This document shows positions 10,890-21,556 of a stretch of DNA of 64,000 bases, piece after piece. The stretch's first letter is position 1; every line of letters starts with the position of its first letter. Location of the stretch: assembly GCA_000333855.2 (NCBI GenBank), contig CM007341.1, forward strand, positions 634,499-698,498, written 5' to 3'. The stretch comes from Endotrypanum monterogeii. Lineage: Eukaryota; Euglenozoa; Kinetoplastea; Trypanosomatida; Trypanosomatidae. Under the pieces are notes generated by a model that did not search any database, was not told where the DNA came from, and was given only the letters and a program-made list of their open reading frames with translations. The position numbers were made by a program, and so were the translations under genes.

Positions 10890-11767
10890 GCCGATGCACA
10901 CACGACCACACACACATATCGAGCGATTACGAAGAGAGAGAGATTCGGAAAAACATAAATGGGGTGTGAAATCAAAAAAAAGAAAAATGGTCTGCATATG
11001 TCGACTCGAATCCGAGTCGAGAAGGAGAGCACCGCTCGAGTCGTACCCCCATAGTTGTTTTCGTAGCACAGCTCGAGGCGCCTCAGCAGGAGACATTCTG
11101 CAGAAGAAGGAAGGGGGGGGGGGGGAATACCCCCAGGAGCAGCCGGTCATCGGCACCCGCACACCCAGAGACAAGTTTTGCGACTTGCTGCCCCATATTC
11201 CCAGCGCACATGGGGATAGAGTCAAAGGGAAAGCGCAAAAAAAAAAAAGGGGGGGAAATGAAGTGAGGCGGGGGCCGAATACCCAACGAGCTACGAAATG
11301 AGACATGTCCACATGCACTCGCATTCCCCTGTAGGCATGCCGCAAGGTAATGGAGCACAGAGAATAATGATTTGAAAGAAAAAAAACAACAAAGACAGAA
11401 CAACAAAAAAAAAGAGTAGGGGGAAGGGCAGCTACCTCTCCCCCCCCCTCCCCCTCCTCCTCCTCTCTCCAGAGATCGTCCAAGAGAGCACCGCAGAGGC
11501 GAATCCAGCCAGGGGAAGGGACAGGGGAGAGAAAAACGACACCGAAACCGACTCGTAACTGTGCCCGGCATGCAGCACACACGGATGCAGGTTGGAGCGG
11601 CGACACGCGAGCCGTCTCGGGAACGCGGAGCCGCTGTTGTGGTGATTGTTGTTGACAATCCATTACCGTACCTATCCCTCCGTATTCCCACTTTTTTTTC
11701 CCTCACCACGCAGCGTGCCGCGACCCTGCGCCTTGGTGGCCACTCTTTCGAACCGCGCCGCTGCCTT
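10890..11767. other. Spacer between pseudoperoxidase and WD40 gene
   Basis: No gene seen. A/G-rich on the plus strand with G and A homopolymers (11107-11125, 11238-11256). GC-rich sequence between 11500 and 11640 shows no protein-like frame. Confidence 0.6.
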
Positions 11768-14566
11768 TCAGCAGTGGTCCTCGTCCATGGCCTTGCGGCG
11801 AACCACAGCGCCAAAGAAGTCGTCGCATACGTCAAGAATTTCGTTGAGTCGCTCGTCCCCTTCGCCCTTGGTCGAAACGTCTATCAAGTCCTCCACCTGC
11901 TCCGCAAACACTCGCACCGACGCGAGGCAGTACTTACGAACCATGTCAGGCTGATCGCACTCCATCAACAAATCCATCGCCTCGGCCCACGCGTCAAGGA
12001 CCTCCTCCGACGCGGAGTTAAGAACATCCTGCACCCGCTCCATGACGGGGGGCATTTTTTTCATGTTGCGCGCCACGGCCACGTTTTCGCACTCTAACTG
12101 CACCCGGATCAGCACGACCAAAAACTCGTGTGTTGTGCTGAGTGTATTGTCTGCTTGCCTCAGCAGGGGAATAGAAAGCCGCTCGGCATCAGCGATCCCT
12201 TCAAGATCACCCCTAACCTTCACAGCCGCGCTGTGTATACGATCAACAACCGCAAACAGCAGCGCCTCCACCTCGCGCACACCTGGGAAATGCGCGAAGG
12301 CCTCGATATACTGAACGCTGACCCAGAAAAAGGTGACGTAGTTGGAGTCTGCTGTGAGGCAGTGGAGAAACAACAGCAGCGGCTTCATTGCAAGCCAGCC
12401 GAACATCCCTGGCATATTTTGCTCAATGCACCTCTGCTGGTAAGCATTGACGATGGTAATAACCTCGCGGTGATGCTCCACCCCGAGACGTTGAATCTGA
12501 AGCTGCGTCAGCACCGCATCCTTGGCAGCCGCCATGTCCCGAAAGAAACGCTCAACGAAACGGCGTGCGACGCGTGTCTGCATTCCCATGGTGACACACG
12601 GTTCCTGTGTGGCGCTCATAGCTGCACGGAGCAGCTTGTACGACACACCTGCCTCCGCCCCGTCAGCGCGCAGCTGCGAGAGGAGAAATTGAACGAAGCG
12701 TTCACCCTCTGCATAACTCTTGCGCAATAAAAGCCGCACAATGTGTTCCACCGCCTCTGTATCGATGAAGTCGGAGATGCCTGGGTGTGCCATGATCAAG
12801 TCGAGTGCCATACGCATGCCCGTCACGACTTGATCGACGTCCTCGGAGTCGAGCACACGCTGCAGCAGCACGTTCAACCGGAGCGCCTCCAACGTTCGCA
12901 CGTCGGAGGGGTTCGGCTTTGACATGAAGCGAATCCTACCAAGAGCCACCGTGGTCGACAGATGGGAGGAGCAGTGCAGTACGCTGGTCTCAAACTGTCG
13001 CTGAATCAGTTCATAGGACCACCCATTCCTTTCCAACAAAGGTTGCAGGTCATCAACCTCCTCCTTCACCCCCGTTGCCGCACTGTGCAGTTGTTGTACG
13101 AGTTCGGCGTAGTCTAAAGGCGGCACCCGCATCACGTCGATGTGAGAGACGAGCTGCATCGCGATATCTGTTTGCCGCAGCTCCAGGCGACGACTCGCGC
13201 ACTTCGCCAGCATCTGGTACGCATCCCTCAAGCGACGTAAGTACAAGAAACCGCACGCATCATGCTCCTCCTTGCGCAGAGCCTCCTCTTCAGCGGCTGT
13301 AAGCGGCAGTGATGGGGAGGCGATACCGGTGGTGTAGGAGCTGCTGCCCTCCCTCCCATCATCTTTTCGGTAATGTAAAGCTGGTGCCATCCCCATGAGG
13401 GCCTCAGGCTGGAGACTGGTCGTCGTGAGCTCACCGCCCACAGTGATGCTGATGGCCTGCTGATCTGAGAAAGTACTCGTCATCGCCAAGTCGGTCAATG
13501 GAGCCGAGTAGAGCGCCCTGCCCACACAAAACGATGGCGGGCATCGAAGATTCCAGATGGCCACGGAGCCATCGCTGCCGGCCGTAGTCAACAAATCACC
13601 GTGGTGCCGCCACCACCGCAGACGCACCGCATCGCCCTGATGTGTTGTTAAGTTTTGAACCGGCTGTAACGGATAGCGCGCGTCGTAGACGGCGACGGTG
13701 CCGTCTGAGAAGGAGACAGCTACAATAGAGGGAAGAAGAGGGTTGAAGTCGCCACAGTGCGCCACAACCGGAGAGCCACCCGCGCGGCTACAAGAAAATG
13801 CCACTCCATTTCCCTGCACGGCACTCCGGGTGTCCACCAGCATAACGCTGCCATCGTAGGTGCCACTCAGGACCACACTGGCGCTCCCTGGCGCCCATTC
13901 AGCAAACATTACCGGCGTTGCCGCGTCCGCGCGTCGGTGTGGGGACCACTGCCGCACCGGAAAGGGACCCCCGGTCAGGTCCCAGACATAGACAGACGTG
14001 TCCTCAGCTGCGAGGACGCTATTGGTGCTGACGGTGCCATTGACGCGGACCGAGCGCACCAGCGTCGAGGCCGCCGGGGCGGTTGGGGAGACTGTAATGT
14101 GCGCAAGCGCCCTTTCTGAAGATGTGGTCAGCAACGCACCGGAGGGGTAGAGCAAACCACTGCTCTCTTGGAGGCTTTCCACCGACACGTCGCACACGAG
14201 CACCCGGCCGCGGCTTGAGCCAATGTAAAGCAGATCTTCGCACCACTCTAAGCAAGACATCTTTGATTCCTCCACCATGTCAAGCCACCGCATCCGCGCT
14301 GCTCCCTTCAGCAACGGTGCGGCCTCGTCCAGAGGCATAAGCCCCACTGCACTCGTGCCCATCAAAGGGCTCAGAGCAACGGCCATTGCGTTCTCCGTAT
14401 TGTGCAAGGCTACTTGCGCTGAGGTGAAAAGGATACCCGGGGCCGCAAGTGGAACACTGCCCCTGACAAGATCAGCGTGGTTGTTCAGCAGACCCCGCAG
14501 CTGATCGCGCTTCCGCCATGAGGCGGCAGAAACGTAATCTTGCACATTGATAATGCTCCGCTCCAT
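11768..14566 (-). CDS. WD40-repeat protein with long helical C-terminal half
   Basis: A 932-residue conserved-looking protein of unknown function. The N-terminal 45% carries at least four or five WD-like blades with endings such as GRVLVCDVS, TSVYVWDL, GSVMLVDTR, GTVAVYDAR and GSVAIWNLR. The remainder is predicted alpha-helical without recognisable motifs. This layout (propeller plus helical tail) is common in scaffold subunits of trafficking or flagellar complexes, but I cannot name one. I place the start at the first ATG (14566): the frame stays open to 14683 but only via a GTG, and a likely splice acceptor lies at 14610. A second ATG is not needed for domain integrity. Confidence 0.85.
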   Translation of the reverse strand: MERSIINVQDYVSAASWRKRDQLRGLLNNHADLVRGSVPLAAPGILFTSAQVALHNTENAMAVALSPLMGTSAVGLMPLDEAAPLLKGAARMRWLDMVEESKMSCLEWCEDLLYIGSSRGRVLVCDVSVESLQESSGLLYPSGALLTTSSERALAHITVSPTAPAASTLVRSVRVNGTVSTNSVLAAEDTSVYVWDLTGGPFPVRQWSPHRRADAATPVMFAEWAPGSASVVLSGTYDGSVMLVDTRSAVQGNGVAFSCSRAGGSPVVAHCGDFNPLLPSIVAVSFSDGTVAVYDARYPLQPVQNLTTHQGDAVRLRWWRHHGDLLTTAGSDGSVAIWNLRCPPSFCVGRALYSAPLTDLAMTSTFSDQQAISITVGGELTTTSLQPEALMGMAPALHYRKDDGREGSSSYTTGIASPSLPLTAAEEEALRKEEHDACGFLYLRRLRDAYQMLAKCASRRLELRQTDIAMQLVSHIDVMRVPPLDYAELVQQLHSAATGVKEEVDDLQPLLERNGWSYELIQRQFETSVLHCSSHLSTTVALGRIRFMSKPNPSDVRTLEALRLNVLLQRVLDSEDVDQVVTGMRMALDLIMAHPGISDFIDTEAVEHIVRLLLRKSYAEGERFVQFLLSQLRADGAEAGVSYKLLRAAMSATQEPCVTMGMQTRVARRFVERFFRDMAAAKDAVLTQLQIQRLGVEHHREVITIVNAYQQRCIEQNMPGMFGWLAMKPLLLFLHCLTADSNYVTFFWVSVQYIEAFAHFPGVREVEALLFAVVDRIHSAAVKVRGDLEGIADAERLSIPLLRQADNTLSTTHEFLVVLIRVQLECENVAVARNMKKMPPVMERVQDVLNSASEEVLDAWAEAMDLLMECDQPDMVRKYCLASVRVFAEQVEDLIDVSTKGEGDERLNEILDVCDDFFGAVVRRKAMDEDHC

Positions 14567-14609
14567 CTCCCAAGCACCACTCCTCTCCACCCCACCCCCT
14601 TCCCCCTCT

Positions 14610-14611
14610 CT
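14610..14611 (-). promoter_or_regulatory. Predicted trans-splice acceptor AG of WD40 gene
   Basis: A CTGCAG follows C/T-rich sequence on the sense strand, 43 bases before ATG 14566. An alternative AG lies slightly further upstream. It supports the shorter protein start. Confidence 0.4.
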
Positions 14612-15714
14612 GCAGATCGGGGTGACAAGGTCGAAGCGACCACTCGGAGAAAAGGTTTGAAGGAGATTGTTGAGATGCACCACAGTAATAATAAAATTGT
14701 AATGATTCGATGTATATATGTATATTTATATTGGAAAGCAGTGAAGTATTTTCCTCTTATTTTCTGATATTTACGCTTTGGTGTGCTCAATGTAGGTGGG
14801 TATCCCGCGTGCGTCACGAGAACCGTTCACGTGCACACTAGACAGCACACCAGTCCAAAAGTGGGCCGAGGAAGAGGATGGAAAGCAAGAAAGAGGTGGT
14901 GATTAAAAAAAAAAAAAGGGGGTGGAAATAGAAAAAAAAAAGCACTTTGACTGACAGGGTTACGACTGCGAGAACAACTCAACACGCCGTCCACAACTGC
15001 TCTGCTCCCCAATTATGCAAAGGTAACCAAGACAGCGAGGATGACATAACAGTTCCATAAATGCTGCTATGTGGACAATATCGAGATCGATGGGAGCCTA
15101 GTATATGCAGCTGTGGCAGATAGGCGGATCTGGAAGCACTGGAGAGGCAAGCGCGAACGCGCAACTCGAGGACTTAGGAGAAGAGGGGCAGGGGGGGTCT
15201 ATAGCCAGACACCCACCAGCCTTCCACGTGCAAGTATTACACAATGCTTGGCGCTGCATGATGTGAAAGCTGCATCAATGCTGTCGGTTTTTTTTTACAT
15301 ATATATATATATATATATATAATTCTTTAATATATCTGCATACTTCGCTCTTCACAAGACGCACGCATTTTCTTCTACAGAGTCCAAGAAATTCGATCAA
15401 AAAGGATTTTCGGGTCTGCCACCGCGATCAACACAATTCGGCAGAGCACATACGTGACCGGGGAGGAGGCAGAGAAGACACTGACTTTGAGGGGAGAAAG
15501 GAGCACGTCATCTTCATGCTACTCAGGTAGCCCATTCACGCATCTGAGCACGTTGAGCATGGAAGCACAGATTTAAAATATATATAATATAAATATATAG
15601 ATATAGATAAATATATATCAAAGAAACGAAAAAAACTTACAACGGAACATACCTTTCTTGCTCCGTTGGGGCTCCTTAGCGCATCACACGCGCTCTGTCC
15701 TTTGTCCTCTCCAG

Positions 15715-15758
<44 letters not shown>

Positions 15759-16157
15759 AAGACACACAAGACGGATATCCAAGGAGAACAATTCGGTAGC
15801 CTCGAGCAGTGTGAGAACATAGCCACGCTGAAAAAACAAAGGCGCCACACTTTCACAAAAATGAGAGAGTAGAGAGGGATCAAATATACAACCATACTCC
15901 ACTCAATAAAAATAATAATAAAACAAAACAAACGAAGCATTACGAGATGCAATACGCTCACACAACGCCCCTCTAGAAGAGAAACGCAGGAGAGAACCAC
16001 AAACATGAAGACGGAACAGAACGCGGATACGCATCATCCCCTTGCAACGAAAGAGGGGCAGGGAATCGTACATAAAAAGAAACATTACAGGAAATGCGCA
16101 GACAGACGGACATCGAAGACACATGCACGGGAGAGAGAAGGGAGAAAGTACAACACG

Positions 16158-16175
16158 AAGGCGGGTTTGTCCCCA
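16158..16175. repeat. 18-mer shared with 17941-17958 (copy 1)
   Basis: An exact 18-base non-simple sequence, AAGGCGGGTTTGTCCCCA, that recurs 1.8 kb away in the same orientation. The flanks are only loosely similar (a T/C-rich stretch follows both). Confidence 0.8.
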
Positions 16176-17940
16176 ATTTTCCTTTCGATATTGATCCCTT
16201 CCTAACTTCATTTTTTACATCAGAGTCCAACGAACGTCCGGGGGCGATCTCCACAACGACTGTCACCCCCATGGGTCCAGTGTTCAGGCGCGCATATGTA
16301 TAATATATAGGTGTGTGTATGTGTATGTGTGTGTGTGTGTGTGTCTACACTTGCCATACACACACACACACACACCTCACACACCTGACACCCTACAGCA
16401 ACCCATAGATCATCCCCGCCCCCCTTTCACACCGAAACATACACTATATAAAGAGATATAAAGAAGCACACTGACACGTGCACCCGCTCTAATACCCCAC
16501 CCACTCCACAGCTTTGTTTCCCTGCTCGCCTGGGTTACTAGTGAGCCATCGTGTGCGCCTCCGATTTGAGACCGTCGAAAAATCCAGCACCACCATCAGT
16601 AAAGACAAGCAGCGCATTAGTTAGCGTCCGTTCGGGTGAAAGAGGGCCTTCTATTTTTCGGAATTGCAGAAAGGAAACATATTTAAGCTATGACACCATG
16701 TTTGAGTAGTCTGAGAAAAAATGTATCGAGTGTCTACCTTTTGCACACGCACGCAAACCGCGACACAATTTCCGTCATAAAGAGTGAGTGACAGTTGCCC
16801 CCCTCGCCGCACACGGAGGGAGCCGAGGACGAGATATCAGAACAAGCGAACAGGAAAAACAGCTGCATCAAGGATCCAAAAGGGAAGAGCGAGAGAGCGT
16901 GGGCACGAATCCTTATAAGAAAAATACATAATGGAGCAACTACGGAGAAAAAAAAAAAGACGACGACAAGAACACACCCGCCTCCCTCCACAGCGTGTTG
17001 GGGCCGTGTTGTTGGGGAAGGGCAAAGCACACGGCGGAAAAAAAAAAACAACTAACGTCACGCGCTGAAACACATGCCGACACGATGGGATAGAAAAAGG
17101 AGAAAACGGTGGGAGATAAATAAACGACGACAGGGATGAAAATACAGCCTTGCGCATCACCGCTGTCGGTGCCCTCCGTCGTCGTTTTTTTGTGGGACGA
17201 AGCCATTTCGTCCACATCTTATGGGACGCACTAAAAAAAAAAAAAAGGAGAGATACAAGAACAGAAAAGTCAAGACAGAAAAAGGGAAAAAATCATCATT
17301 TTTTGTTTATAAAAAGAGAGATTTGTGATGTGATGTAGTGACATAGCCAAGCACAGAAGAAAAAAAAAATCGCCTAATATCGGGAAAACGGCGACTATGA
17401 ACGATCCTCCGCTTCCTCACACGCCGCCATCTCGTCTGCACCCCTGACCAGGACGCTGTACGTATTGTGTGCATCTTCCACCACTTTCCACCGATGCAGA
17501 CAAAATCGGAAGGTAAAAACATGCGCAGTCAGGGAAGGAAAAGAGGGAGAAGAGGAAGGGGGTGCTTTTGCAAATAGTTCACAATTGTGCTACGTGTGCG
17601 TTGACTTGCGCACACGCACTTATTTGGACATATAAAGGGGGGCAGTGCGCGGACTCAGAAACATATATAGACAGACTCTACCGTCGATACCGTAGATAAA
17701 TGAGCAAAGTACCGGAAGAGGGATGGAAGGTACGGGGAACGTCTCGCTAGCACGAATCAGTAAGTCAATTAGTCACAACGCGAGCTCCCCTTCCGATGAC
17801 ATGGAGGAAAAAAAAAAAGACACACACGAAAAAAAAAAAGCGGGAAAATAGTATTTTCAGTAAAATTAGTTATGAATTTTTTTTTGACAGCTCATTCGTG
17901 GCGACTTTCCCTCAGTCCGGTTGACCAATACCAAAAAAAA

Positions 17941-17958
17941 AAGGCGGGTTTGTCCCCA
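17941..17958. repeat. 18-mer shared with 16158-16175 (copy 2)
   Basis: Second exact copy of the 18-mer, located about 370 bases downstream of the MFS transporter 1 stop codon on the sense strand. Confidence 0.8.
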
Positions 17959-18060
17959 AAAGTTTCCCTTTTCTATTATGGCATAGAACTGCAAGCACCG
18001 CAGAGACACCAGCGGAATTTCACCATGTACAGTAGCAACAGCTACATATATATATATATA

Positions 18061-18088
18061 TATATACATATATATACATATATATACA
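18061..18088 (-). promoter_or_regulatory. Triple UGUAUAUA motif in 3' flank of MFS transporter 1
   Basis: TATATACA occurs three times with 10-base spacing on the plus strand (18061, 18071, 18081), giving UGUAUAUA in the sense RNA, about 240-270 bases after the MFS stop codon. This equals the Pumilio-type consensus and suits the PUF protein encoded at 56785. It arises inside simple-sequence DNA, so function is only a guess. Confidence 0.25.
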
Positions 18089-18097
18089 CACACACGC

Positions 18098-18135
<38 letters not shown>

Positions 18136-18327
18136 TGTGCGCAAAGAGAGGGAGGAGAAAATTAAACAAAGAAAAATTGTGTAGAAAAAAAAAAGGGGGT
18201 CGATGACAACCACTATCAAAAGCATTGTGAGGCTGATTTGTGGAGAACGACACAGCTATACGTGCTAGCCAAACATGCCTGCAGCTGGTGCCCGCAGCCG
18301 ACCATCATCATCGCAAGAGCAGCAGAC

Positions 18328-20175
18328 TCACAATGGAGTGTCTTTTGTTTTTTTTACGCGTGCAACGAACCGCGAGTACCGAACGTGTACAACCACCGCG
18401 ATTAGCAATCCACCCACAGCGAAGCAGGTGGCAACAATGAAAGGGGTCTGAATACACACCGCGAGGTTGCACTCCTGCGACGCGTCCAAATTTAGTTTGC
18501 GGTGCTGCATGTCCACGTACATGCCAAACAGGAGACGGTTGAACACGACGACGCAAACCACCATCACCATGAAAACCATGTTGTAGAGAGTGTTGTGGAA
18601 GTTCTCAAAAAGACACGTAAAGATAAGCGCCTGCACTGTTGCATTGAAGCCGTCCTCGATGTAAACAAGAATGTAAGGCAGCAGGATCATATTACCGGGC
18701 AACACAATCAGCAGCAAGCCGCCGATAGCAGACAACGCCGGGCTCACAAACAATGCAGCGGTCACCAGCACGCGGCGGCATCCGGGGTTTCTTTTGGTGT
18801 GCTGCGAGTACGCCTCGAACATTCCGAACGCGATGCGCCCCACGCTGTTGCCCAGTCCAAGGAATGCAGTGTACAGCGCACCAGTCTCCTCGCTTCGTGC
18901 ACGGCCCGTCTTCGCGATCGAGATTGTACTTCCGTTGTATGACACCATGATCCCCATCGGCCCAACACAAAACATGTACAGCAGAATCAGCCACAAGTCC
19001 AGAGATTTCATGTAGTCCAAGACCGACTCGCCGGGGTAGCGTGGGTCGAGCCCCGAGTCCCTCGACACAGCGTTGCTCTCGGCATCGCTCTCCAGCGGCA
19101 CCGACGAGTCACAGGAGACCAGTGCAGCGCTCTCCATCAACGGCTCCGACTTCTCCACTGTGATCCCCAGCGATGCGTCACCCTCCAGAGGAGACACCCC
19201 GTCCACCTGCGCATTGGAGCACAGTCGAAATTCTGAAGGTGCAGCCTCATCCATCCCGCCAAGGCACCGGAGCGGCAGAAGCATCAAGAACATGCACAGC
19301 GTCAGCACGCAGGCCAATCCCCCTACCGCCAACTCTGCCGAGCGCGGCACATCCTTCTTGTACGCCAAGACTGGAGTCTCCACAGTGAAAAACACAATCA
19401 TCGTCAATACAACCGCAAACCCGAGCATTAGGCGTCGCGCGGGCACGGACTTGTTCTCGTAGAGCGGCCTTGTCGCGCGCAACTCCGCAACCTCCTCCAC
19501 GCTCTTCCCACGAAGCCGCCACCAGTTCATGTAGTACAAAGGCAATACCACCAACACGCTCGCCCAGATCGACACCACTGTGATGAACGCGCACAGGAAA
19601 TATATAAACCCAGTGGTGTTTCCTTTGAAGAGTGTTGTGCTAATGCACGCGAAGATGGTGCTGCCCAGACCTGTCATGACCTTGGAAAGACCCACAGCGG
19701 GTCCGCGGTTTCGCGGGAATACCTCGAACAGCGTCGAGATATACGTGGTGTCGATGAGTCCACTCGAAACGTTGAGAAGGGCGTAGAAGACGGTGACGGT
19801 CGCTACACCTCCAGGGATCACACCAGAGAACGTCAGCGCCAGGCACACAGTGCCAATCACGCCCGTCACGAGACAAATCAGAAAGTTTATGAATGGCCCG
19901 CACGTCTCGAAGATCAAGCTGAAGGGCAATAGGAAGTAGCAAAACACGAGCCCCACAGTACTCACCGTCGACAAGTCGCCGGCGGACATGTGAAACTGAT
20001 CACGGAACTGCGTTGTGAAGAGGTCGTACGCAAAGGTCAATGATACACAAATGCCACAGAAAAGCCCACAAACAAGAATGGAGAAGCGGTTCATCTCGCT
20101 CACCGGGTGGAGCCCTTTTGCGCGACGCGAACGTAAATAGTGCGCCTGTGAAAACCAATCTGAAAGTTGCGCCAT
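18328..20175 (-). CDS. Major facilitator superfamily (nodulin-like) transporter 1
   Basis: A 615-residue integral membrane protein with about 12 predicted spans in two bundles separated by a polar loop of roughly 100 residues (about 310-385). Motifs shared with its neighbour include LVFCYF, FETCGPF, STLFEVFPRNRGP and KVMTGLGS in the N-terminal half and GSTISIA after the loop. It belongs to the nodulin-like branch of the MFS; the substrate cannot be read from sequence. It is a tandem paralogue of the gene at 23453-25405. The ATG at 20175 is backed by a strong poly-T tract and CAG acceptor 35 bases upstream. Location is probably the plasma membrane or an endomembrane, by analogy only. Confidence 0.9.
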   Translation of the reverse strand: MAQLSDWFSQAHYLRSRRAKGLHPVSEMNRFSILVCGLFCGICVSLTFAYDLFTTQFRDQFHMSAGDLSTVSTVGLVFCYFLLPFSLIFETCGPFINFLICLVTGVIGTVCLALTFSGVIPGGVATVTVFYALLNVSSGLIDTTYISTLFEVFPRNRGPAVGLSKVMTGLGSTIFACISTTLFKGNTTGFIYFLCAFITVVSIWASVLVVLPLYYMNWWRLRGKSVEEVAELRATRPLYENKSVPARRLMLGFAVVLTMIVFFTVETPVLAYKKDVPRSAELAVGGLACVLTLCMFLMLLPLRCLGGMDEAAPSEFRLCSNAQVDGVSPLEGDASLGITVEKSEPLMESAALVSCDSSVPLESDAESNAVSRDSGLDPRYPGESVLDYMKSLDLWLILLYMFCVGPMGIMVSYNGSTISIAKTGRARSEETGALYTAFLGLGNSVGRIAFGMFEAYSQHTKRNPGCRRVLVTAALFVSPALSAIGGLLLIVLPGNMILLPYILVYIEDGFNATVQALIFTCLFENFHNTLYNMVFMVMVVCVVVFNRLLFGMYVDMQHRKLNLDASQECNLAVCIQTPFIVATCFAVGGLLIAVVVHVRYSRFVARVKKTKDTPL

Positions 20176-20208
20176 CTTGCCAACGCAACTGCTGTGTGAG
20201 CGGTAGCA

Positions 20209-20210
20209 CT
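20209..20210 (-). promoter_or_regulatory. Predicted trans-splice acceptor AG of MFS transporter 1
   Basis: Two long T tracts on the sense strand (20220-20253) lead into TTGGCAG; the AG lies 34 bases before the ATG. This is one of the clearest acceptors in the window. Confidence 0.6.
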
Positions 20211-21205
20211 GCCAACAACAACAAAAAAAAAAAAGTGTAAAGAAAAAAAAAATGAGGTACCTGAAGAGACAATTCGAGAAAGTTTACCTTCTTGAATGAA
20301 CTCCAAAGGTACAAAAAAAAAAAAATTAATATATATATATATATGGGGGAAAGGGGGTAGATGTGTATATAAAGGAGCGTTGAAGTGGCTATGGTTGTAA
20401 CACGTCGCGTTGCGGTCGTGGAGAGCGCGCGTGGGTTGGCGAGTGTCAACGAGAGGAGGTAGAGTCAAGAATAAGAGAGGGAAGGGATAAGGGTTCGATA
20501 TCCAGGCACGATCAAGCGACGTGTAAAAGAAGCAGGACGATGTGGGGGATCACAGGGAAGGGGTCTCTCTGTGTGTGTGTGTGTGTACCGTATCGATCGG
20601 TGCAACAAACTGCGATCGAGTTGCAAATAGTGCTTCATTTCTTCTTTGTTCAGGTATTAACGGCTTTCTTGTCGATGAGTGGGCGATTAGGGTGACGAGA
20701 TAAGGTGAGGGAGGAGTGCGCAGGCGCCTCATGCCTGACGCCTCAAACATCCATCAAAATGGCAGAACAATTATATGCCCAGGGGACCCAGAGAAAAAAA
20801 AAAAAAAACACTGCACAGCGACAGGTAGAACAAGCTACGGAATGCTGTACCGCACCTTTCATAAGTGCTACCGAGCAAGCCTTTCTATTTTCACGATATA
20901 TATGTGCAAAAAATACTTGGTCGCGAGCACCATTCCAACGCCAGGTTTTGTGTGGTAGCTAGGGGTAAAGAAAATAAAAAGTGGTGTCCCATTGCCTATG
21001 ATCGGGAGAGAGAGAGACTGATGGCAGAACATTGGAAAACAGAGTCCATACATGTCGTCATATGGTGAAGCTCCTCCAAATGTATCGCCATTAGCGTCCT
21101 CTATGATGCTGTATCTCTCTGCATCCAGACGCAGATAAACCCTCCCAGGGGAACCCTCCAAATGTTCCGAGCCCGTCACCTATATAGAGGGGTAAAGCCG
21201 CGTAG

Positions 21206-21556
21206 CGAGTGCCCCACGTTGCAACGAGTGTCTCCCGAAAACAGACACAGCACCGACATACACACAACAACCACGGTGCATCTGCAGCGACTGCACCACA
21301 GCGACTACCAACATCCTCCCGTACAGGATCATCTGCCGTCGAAGAGGGCTACGCACTCAGTGGCCTCTATCGTGTGACCTCCACTATCCCATCCCCCCTT
21401 CCCGATACCGGCTACGCGATTCTACCCCGGCGGACTGGGGTGGAGAGCTTGCCACCACCACCCTCCCCCTCCCCTCACGGCTGCCGCCCTTTTCCCCAGC
21501 CGCGGCATTCCATCATGCGGCGTGGACACCCCCTTGCCCGCCACACGCACATACAC
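21206..21556. repeat. Dispersed repeat family 2, copy 1 (SIDER-like, degenerate)
   Basis: Shares long blocks with 42914-43400 in the same orientation. These include a block around GCAACGAGTGT, CACGGTGCATCTGCAG, CTGCCGTCGAAGAGGG, CGCACTCAGTGGCCTCT and near the end CCATCATGCGGCGTGG. Overall similarity looks like roughly 80% with indels. Placement in a 3' flank and size fit the extinct SIDER retroposons of Leishmania; the family name is inference. Confidence 0.7.

Larger units (their letters stand above)
14612..18327. other. Gene-poor 3.7-kb spacer
   Basis: No protein-like frame on either strand. It contains many A homopolymers, an (AC)n run at 15718-15752, (TA)n runs at 15300-15321, 18046-18065 and 18101-18131, GT/AC runs at 16310-16376 and a repeated 18-mer (16158 and 17941). 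It must contain the 3' UTR of MFS transporter 1 and the 5' side of the WD40 gene; a small or decayed gene is not excluded. Confidence 0.55.
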
